DNA of 64,000 nt from Marivibrio sp040218065 (GTDB lineage Bacteria; Pseudomonadota; Alphaproteobacteria; UBA8366; Aestuariispiraceae): NCBI RefSeq assembly GCF_040218065.1, contig NZ_JAVJQE010000009.1, forward strand, positions 223,062-287,061, written 5' to 3'. The translations under genes and the position numbers were made by a program. Below, piece after piece: positions 60,801 to 64,000 of this stretch. The notes beneath the pieces are model-generated. The model was given only the letters and a program-made list of their open reading frames with translations. It was not told the origin of the DNA and did no database searches. Position 1 is the first letter of the stretch. Every line of letters starts with the position of its first letter.

Positions 60801-63800
60801 CCGTCGGAATAGGCCTGCCAGTATCCCTGCTCGCCGCCCGAGCCCTCGGTCGAATAGAGGTTGGAGACGCCGACCGTGACGCCGCTGACCGGATTGTCGA
60901 AATCGACGATCAGCTGTTCGGAGACGCCCTCCGTCGGGTCGTAGCCGAGCTGACCGGCGACGCCGCTTTCCGGCGTACCCTTCACGCCGATCGCCTGACC
61001 GTCGTTCGAACCGCCGACCGACACGTTGGAGGTCGCGGCGTCGGACAGCGTGCCGTCCGAATTGATCACCCGCGCCGAGACGGTGAAGCCGCTGTCGGCC
61101 GCATCATAGTTCGCGGCCGTGATCTGGCCCGTCTGGACCTCGCCCTCTGCGAGCCCGCCGTCGCCGCGCAGGACGTCGTCGCCCTCGTTGCCGAAGATCG
61201 TATCGTCGCCCGCGCCGCCGGAGATCGTGTCGTCGCCCGGCACGCCCGCCTCGGAGACCGAAACCGAAATCGTATCAGTCACGAGATCGGACGTATCCGT
61301 CGTGCCGTCGTCGGCGTCGGTGTCGACCGTCTGGGCCGAGACGCCGATGTCGAAGTCCGGCGTATCGCTGTCGACCTCAAGCGTCAGGTCCGAGAGCTGA
61401 TCGCCAGACAGCGTCGCCACGCCGCCGACGATGGCGACCGCGGCCCCGCCGGCCGTCAGCGTCGCGCCCGACGGCAGGTTGGAGAGCTTGACCGTCAGCT
61501 CTTCCGAGCCGTCCTGATCGACCAGCGCCGAGGAGACGTCGAGATCGATCTGCACCCGGCCCTCGAATTCGTCGCCGTGCAGCTCGTCGTCGCCGGCCAG
61601 GCCGTCGATCGTGTCGTCGCCGCCGCCGCCGTAGATCGTGTCGCCGTCGGCCGTGCCGTCGATATCGTCGTCCGTGCCCGGATCGGCGATCACATCGGCG
61701 GTCTGATCGACGCTGAGGGTCGGGTCGTCCGCCACCTCCCGGACCGTGACGGGCACGGTCGACGGGCCGGCGGTCGTGATCTCGCCGGTGACGCTGTTGC
61801 TCGCGGTCGCGCTGACCGTCAGATCGAAATCGTCGGCCGAATGCTCGCCCGCCTGGATCGTCAGGCCTGCGAGGTCGGCGGCGCTCAGCGTGTAGCTGTC
61901 GGATCCGGTGTAGGTCGTCCCGTCCGCGGTCGTCAGCGTGGCGTCCGTCGGCACGTTCGAGAAGGTGACGTCGATCGAGACGTTCTCGTTCGCGCTGGGG
62001 AGACTCGCCGAGACGTCGAGCGCGATCGGCTGGTCCTCGTAGCCCTCCGCCTCGCTTACCGACAGTTCGACCTGCGGGGTCGTGTCGGTGATGACGATGT
62101 TCTGCGTCGCCGACGAGGTGTCGCCGTCGCCGTCGGTGATCGTGTAGGTGAAGCCGTCGGTCACGGACGACTGGCCGTCATGATCGATCGACGGATCGGC
62201 CGTGAAAGTCCAGGAGCCGTCGGAATTGACGGTCAGCGAGCCGTACTGGGTGTCCACCGTCTCGCCCGCGTCGGCGATCTGGCTGGAGCCGTCTTCCGCC
62301 GTGTAGGTGAAGCTGGTGACGCTCGCCCCGTCCGGACCTTCCGTATCGTTGTCCATGACGTTGCCGGTCGCGACCGTCGCTTCGCCGCCGCCCTGTTCGC
62401 CGATCGTCATGCCGTCGAACGCGTCGTTGAAGCTGTGCGTCGCGTCCGCGTGCGCGGCGGTGGGCAGATCGCCTTCCGTCAGGCTGTCGTCGAGGATGGT
62501 CAGCTCGCCCTCGCCCGGGCCGTAGCCGGGCGTGGCGTTGGCGCCGGCCTTGATCGTGGCCGCGACCAGCGTCGTCCCCGGATAGGTGTCGGCGACGAAC
62601 TGGCTGAGCGGCAGATCGTCCGGATCGCGCACGCCGTCCTGGCCGTCCGGGAAGTTCTCGATCTTCACCTTGGTGAAGGACCCGTCGTCGGCCTGCAGGT
62701 AGAGCACCACGTTCGACAGATCGTGATCGAAGCTCGGGAAGTCGTCGCTGGCGCCGCCTTCCTCGATCGTCACTGTGGGATCGTCCACCGCAACCGGCAC
62801 GCCGTCGGTGACGGTGATATACTGGGTCGCCGTCGCTTCGGAGCCGTCCTGGTCCGCGATCGTGTAGGTGAAGTTGTCCGGCAGATCACCGGCCGAGTGA
62901 TCCTCCGTCGCATCCGAGACATAGGTCCAGGAGCCGTCGGAATTGACGGTCAGCGAGCCGTACTTCGTATCGACTGTTTCGCCCGCATTCGCCGTCTGGC
63001 TGGAGCCGTCCTCGGCGGTGTAGGCGAAGCTGACGACGGTGATCGGGCCGTCCGAGCCGGCGTCGTCATTGGCGATCACGTTGCCGGTGATCTGGTTCTC
63101 GCCCTCGGCCACGCTCGCGCCGCCGTCGCCGGCGTCGGGGCCGTCGTCATTGGCCGTCGGGCCGGCGCCGTCGGTGATCTCGATCGGCATCTCGGCGCTG
63201 GCGGTGTCGCCGTCCGAGTCCGTGATGGTGTAGCTCAGCGTCCCCGTCACCGGGCCGTCGCTGTTGTCGACGCTGTCGGCCGGCGTGAAGCTCCAGGTCC
63301 CGTCGCCGTTGACCGTCAGCTCGCCGTCCGGCGTGGTCAGAGCCTGGCCGACCGTCCCGGCGTGCACCGTCCCGTCGGAGTCGGTGTAGCTGAAGCCGGT
63401 GACCTCCGTCCCGGCCGGGACCTCGTCCGGGCCGATGTCGTCGTTCGTCAGCAGATTGCCGCTGACGGCCGCCGCGCCTTCCTCGACCGAGACGGCCGCA
63501 TCGTCGACCGCGACCGGCACGCCGTCGGTGACCGTGATTCCCTGCGACGCGCTCGAGCTGTCGCCGTCGCTGTCGGTCACGGTGTAGGTGAAGGGATCGC
63601 TCAGCGGCCCGTTCGAATGGTCCTCCGTCGGATCGGAGACGTAGGTCCAGCCGCCGTCGGCGTTGACCGTCAGCGTGCCGTACTGGGTGTTCATCGGCTG
63701 GCCGATGACGCCGTCCTGGGTCGAGCCGTCCTCGGCGGTGTAGGTGAAGCCGGTCACCGTCAGCGGCCCGTCGGTTCCGGCGGAATCGTTGGCGATAAGA

Positions 63801-64000
63801 TCGCCGCCGATGGCGTTCTCGCCCTCGACCACCGTCTGGGGGGTGTCGTCGATCGCCTGCGGGCCGGCGCCGTCGGTGACCTCGATCGGCATCTCGGCGC
63901 TGGCGGTGTCGCCGTCCGAGTCCGTGATCGTGTAGCTCAGCGTCCCCGTCACCGGGCCGTCGCTGTTGTCGACGCTGTCGGCCGGCGTGAAGCTCCAGGT
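51893..64000 (-). CDS. Giant modular RTX adhesin secreted by type I system (N-terminus outside window)
   Basis: More than 4035 residues, open through the right edge. From N- to C-terminus: about four VCBS/cadherin-like ~110-residue repeats (VDDxxxSVEEGxxxVxGNVxxND ... FTYTITDxDGDxSSA). Then T1SS-143-like domains alternate with RTX nonapeptide blocks (GGxGDDTIxG, about eleven). More VCBS repeats follow (56.6-58.0 kb on the plus scale), then a Gly/Ser/His linker (54.63-54.85 kb), a LamG-like domain (53.63-54.26 kb), a jelly-roll-like domain (53.06-53.54 kb), RTX repeats, a DUF4114-like domain (52.40-52.86 kb) and a Ca2+-binding C-terminal secretion region with an EF-hand-like DADGDADGVLDAEE. 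It is exported by the adjacent ABC/HlyD pair, folds with Ca2+ and likely mediates adhesion or biofilm. Confidence 0.92.
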   Translation of the reverse strand, partial: TWSFTPADSVDNSDGPVTGTLSYTITDSDGDTASAEMPIEVTDGAGPQAIDDTPQTVVEGENAIGGDLIANDSAGTDGPLTVTGFTYTAEDGSTQDGVIGQPMNTQYGTLTVNADGGWTYVSDPTEDHSNGPLSDPFTYTVTDSDGDSSSASQGITVTDGVPVAVDDAAVSVEEGAAAVSGNLLTNDDIGPDEVPAGTEVTGFSYTDSDGTVHAGTVGQALTTPDGELTVNGDGTWSFTPADSVDNSDGPVTGTLSYTITDSDGDTASAEMPIEITDGAGPTANDDGPDAGDGGASVAEGENQITGNVIANDDAGSDGPITVVSFAYTAEDGSSQTANAGETVDTKYGSLTVNSDGSWTYVSDATEDHSAGDLPDNFTYTIADQDGSEATATQYITVTDGVPVAVDDPTVTIEEGGASDDFPSFDHDLSNVVLYLQADDGSFTKVKIENFPDGQDGVRDPDDLPLSQFVADTYPGTTLVAATIKAGANATPGYGPGEGELTILDDSLTEGDLPTAAHADATHSFNDAFDGMTIGEQGGGEATVATGNVMDNDTEGPDGASVTSFTYTAEDGSSQIADAGETVDTQYGSLTVNSDGSWTFTADPSIDHDGQSSVTDGFTYTITDGDGDTSSATQNIVITDTTPQVELSVSEAEGYEDQPIALDVSASLPSANENVSIDVTFSNVPTDATLTTADGTTYTGSDSYTLSAADLAGLTIQAGEHSADDFDLTVSATASNSVTGEITTAGPSTVPVTVREVADDPTLSVDQTADVIADPGTDDDIDGTADGDTIYGGGGDDTIDGLAGDDELHGDEFEGRVQIDLDVSSALVDQDGSEELTVKLSNLPSGATLTAGGAAVAIVGGVATLSGDQLSDLTLEVDSDTPDFDIGVSAQTVDTDADDGTTDTSDLVTDTISVSVSEAGVPGDDTISGGAGDDTIFGNEGDDVLRGDGGLAEGEVQTGQITAANYDAADSGFTVSARVINSDGTLSDAATSNVSVGGSNDGQAIGVKGTPESGVAGQLGYDPTEGVSEQLIVDFDNPVSGVTVGVSNLYSTEGSGGEQGYWQAYSDGELVAESAFMIPEPGNVGDISVDLPDGVTIDQLVFTAQPYADGQGGNEGDSSDYWITSIDYEYTTPAEASGDDTIFGQEGDDVIDGDGGDDALSGGVGSDTLDGGAGIDDVHAGDDDDVGVFTIGEGGAGERYDGGVGTDQLTVRYSADDLADPAIAADMVALKQFIADNSDASTDSGAERTFEALGVTVQDWEDVSFEGPAPNTDVELSLGPATGVEDNQIALNLSAALAEPTGVLTLAVTISDIPQGAKLFDANGDEIAQNGSVTLSPDQLDGLTILPPEHSGDDFDLSVSTTVTNLLDDSVATATNPLPVTVEVDADDPTLSVDGTADALGDPGTDDDIDGGAEADVLYGGGGDDTIDGMGDDDVLYGDSFDGENVADLDIDAALVDVDGSEALTVTLSDIPDGATLSNAAGDVIAISDGEAQLSSDQLEGLQISTPQGTGDYTLTVSAQTLDTDADDGSTDASNVVTGQISVTVSSAEAGDDTITGGSGDDTIFGQGGDDLIYGDDVESGGDAGGGDQFPSFEHDLSNVVLYLQAQDGSFTKVKIEDFPDGADGVSDPDDLPLDQFVADNYPGTTLVAATVKAGNNAVDGYGPGEGELTILDDAFAEGDLPTADSADATFTFADAFDGMTIGGQGGDGNDFVDDGGMNHQGTDGADDFTVERDLAMNENFHMGGGDDQLTVEGDTEQGANLNMGEGDDSLTLKGDIQGPAATDGGAGDDVLTLAKNQSDYTFQNFTNNNGSINTQIIDNDTGEMLTVNNVEAIAFGDDSVIGNEALVQNSGGSEPGDDVLDGGAGDDRIYGGGGDDTITGGTGDDTVDGQSGIDDVRAGDGADSGVFTVGEGGAGERYDGGVGTDTLTVRYSEQDLQDPAVVADLRALQQFIADNADATTDSGAEQTFEALGLTVQDWEDVVLDGPELPPEIDAVDDGTQTLAEGGESVSGALLDNDVANNGAEVTAFSYTAEDGSTQSADAGQTVDTQYGSLTVNADGSYTYVSDASEDHSAGTLSESFTYTLSNGVESDTAGFTIEVTDGVPTAVDDATASVEEGAAAVTGNVMDNDDEGPDGATLTSFEYTDANGAAQTAQAGATVTTQNGSLTVNSDGSWSFAPNASVDNDAGAVADGFSYTITDADGDVSTAEQAIEITDGAGPIASDDAAQGVAEGSNTIAGNVLNNDVEGSDGAVTVTGFTYTDESGATQQGVVGQPTNTQYGTLTVNADGSWSYTSDASETHSGGDLSDPFTYTIADSDGSESSATQYISVTDGVPTAVDDDLGQVSEGDGAITGNLMANDDQGPDGASVTGFTYTDANGDEQTAQAGETVTTRTGELTVNADGGYSFQVNASVDHSQGDLRAESFTYTITDADGDESAATATLDIADSADPTADAVAADGEGAEDQWIALNVDANLTTGDGSSNPTITLSGLPTGALLSAGVALGGGSFALQAADLDGLQMKAPEDFSGEVELTLSVSSEDDDGDQASDSETFTVFVSPVVDQIDLTAENATATYQPGPGEGGSGETGVTETGTDGDDVIAGGAGDDVLTGGAGDDTIDGAAGDDVIDGDGGDASGGAAGSEGVQSGSGYTLVEALSEHGDYTIAYDGNDAGTGDSGLRLTSMGKLSTDEGDAQVLRIRNSSDEDREVTLDRYGSGEEHTITIPANSETYFTADSAEGTYRLFEDGQQVDVKVHFDEAFTSSLEVADPSGSASYDDVLEGGAGDDVIDGQQGDDVIYGDEAEPAEATGTFTAPLTITTGDNDVDGSETLSVTISGAPEGAVFTNTAGDSFSGASSHTLTPAQLDGLQVSVPAGTESFDLTVETTSVDTDPDRGETDTGSTSTTLTVEIPEIDAGGDASFDDTLTGGAGEDTIYGQQGDDVLYGDTPGAAQDESFSLKEDGSITFDAADLLGGDAAGSTVVFMGQPSNGELTDNGDGTHTYTPDGDWSGSDSVEYSVSDGTTMQTATATFAVQAVADAPSISVQAELVDASGAESAGSGSGSAAQGSGSGSGAAAQGSGSGSGAAGQGAGSGSGSGSGHAQGSGSGSGHAHGSGSGSGSGQGSGAGGDGPTTYTYNINAAAALSDTDGSESLSEITISNVPQGVTFSAGTVNADGTVTIAAEDLEGLQMYAEESAVQSEITLTLSVGSSEASNDDSATSSATLTIDGLGDEVGAVYEGGDGAASDGPSAVFHFALEDATWGSNETLTDAVNGLTGVAKGGTGEGQGRFGEAAQMDGSGDYIEVPHDASMEVETGAFSVDFLAWNNGAIASKDSSNYDDGGHFNMEVNGDREVEVRIQTEGESLYLKGGDVDWSNWYNATVSWDGEAVTLYVNGEAVDSVESDWSPANNQNPWTFGASQRNSGDDEANNLHTYLNGRIDNPALFDGPLSADQVSELYQKGAAQFIADLPEAGASDGGGAEAGETVTLLSEDFDDDVGGFSYEDGVFGGGDNDDKEHGRYKQNDGQIEVTLGGGGGADVTDGMSGGYSRSFTVDQAVTGAKLTFSYKVEMANHFEEDEIADLMVSIDGQTLGVDGESYVERVAGGGDTGWKTVTIDLPELSQGSHEITLGGYLNQSTSSNERVEFHFTEVAITATAAATDEEDGDDADQPMQVADADDFLHGGTGDDQVFGMAGNDDLRGGADDDIVVGGSGRDWIMGGTDAGQASFSESVTVTFEGTNASYSNSVGYYVMDEQGRPESGEIIWSNLHQTDVGATHEILLDGFSADDVGFFIIPDGADQNANLSNGLSVTFDQNQDGDFVAVADGVTLSGQDAPAYFSGAADLNPDGEVHITIGEDGSIGFEDLWQGGDEDFDDAVVDMSSVDAALDSFEAGDQLWGGDQGGSGDGEHDVFFFAKGDGVDTINDFEMGTDQLFISGYEADDLSIVQDGDDTVIRLGEQGDAIKLVGVDAETFGASGNMASYDADGDADGVLDAEELVNMQEDVMTDGGDAPAPSDAGIVFVAPVEPGLTDSGGEEPPSV
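54635..54850 (-). repeat. Gly/Ser/His-rich coding repeat (linker)
   Basis: About 70 codons alternate Gly and Ser with interspersed Ala-Gln and His (GSGSGSG, AAQGSGSGSG, HAHGSGSGS). The DNA is strongly repetitive around GAGCCGGA and GGATCCC motifs. It separates the VCBS/RTX stalk from the C-terminal LamG and DUF4114-like regions. Confidence 0.85.
58880..59243 (-). repeat. Duplicated ~120-residue module, copy 2
   Basis: Encodes FPSFEHDLSNVVLYLQAQDG ... GPGEGELTILDD ... DAFDGMTIGGQGG within the adhesin. It is nearly identical to copy 1 at 62390-62748. This copy lies between two RTX nonapeptide segments. I recognise no named domain. Confidence 0.8.
62390..62748 (-). repeat. Duplicated ~120-residue module, copy 1, inserted inside a VCBS repeat
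   Basis: Encodes FPSFDHDLSNVVLYLQADDG ... GPGEGELTILDD ... DAFDGMTIGEQGG. It interrupts a VCBS-like repeat after TIEEGGAS; the repeat resumes with ATGNVMDNDTEG. Very close to copy 2 at 58880-59243 at protein level. Confidence 0.8.

Overview
High-GC window (roughly two thirds G+C by eye). Dense genes, frequent ATGA stop/start overlaps, an ImuA-ImuB-DnaE2 mutagenesis cassette, HspQ, TAXI-type TRAP transport and TTGCCA/TTGACG-type promoters together suggest an alphaproteobacterium, probably Rhodospirillales-like and possibly marine or halotolerant given the strongly acidic surface and secreted proteins. This is chromosomal sequence. I see no rRNA, tRNA, CRISPR array, transposase or integrase.

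Layout. 1-3.5 kb: the 3' end of a VgrG-like type VI spike gene, a MORN/YwqK-type repeat protein, then a compact TerB-DnaJ / AmpD-like amidase / DsbA-fold isomerase group. 3.5-12.4 kb: ordinary metabolism and transport (nucleoside hydrolase, leucine-type dehydrogenase, GFA-like protein, a Bax-type glucosaminidase split by one in-frame TAG, a ferric-iron ABC permease, a DMT exporter, a 51-residue small ORF and a PAS protein). 11.5-15.5 kb: a leftward asnB-glycosyltransferase-SDR operon. 15.5-16.8 kb: a ferric-iron binding protein behind a good Fur-type box, ended by a classic terminator. 17-22.7 kb: imuA-imuB-dnaE2, with a palindromic repeat inserted in frame inside dnaE2. 23-31.7 kb: hspQ, a TehA/SLAC1-family channel with a histone-like tail, pyrE, DUF423, apt, a four-gene Mla-type lipid transport operon (STAS-MlaE, MlaF, MlaD, PqiC-like) and a class III aminotransferase. 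31.7-37.8 kb: two TAXI binding proteins, a fused TRAP permease and a UspA protein. 37.8-44 kb: a large proline/aspartate-rich lipoprotein and an oligopeptide-type ABC binding protein with two permeases but no ATPases. 44-44.7 kb: a strong promoter, a structured leader and a small Ala/Glu-rich protein. 44.7-64 kb: a leftward type I secretion locus with an amidase, an HlyD adaptor, a LapB-like exporter carrying about 515 extra N-terminal residues, a 165-residue protein of unknown function, and a giant modular RTX adhesin (more than 4000 residues) that runs off the right edge.

How it fits together. The right-hand locus is a self-contained giant-adhesin secretion unit lacking only the outer-membrane TolC-type pore. 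The Mla operon maintains outer-membrane lipid asymmetry. The TAXI/TRAP block imports an organic acid or amino acid, and the iron and peptide transporters are each incomplete here. The observations most worth following are the in-frame repeat in dnaE2, the nonsense codon in the Bax-like gene, the structured leader at 44.0-44.15 kb, the duplicated ~120-residue module wedged into the adhesin repeats, and the exporter's disordered extension.
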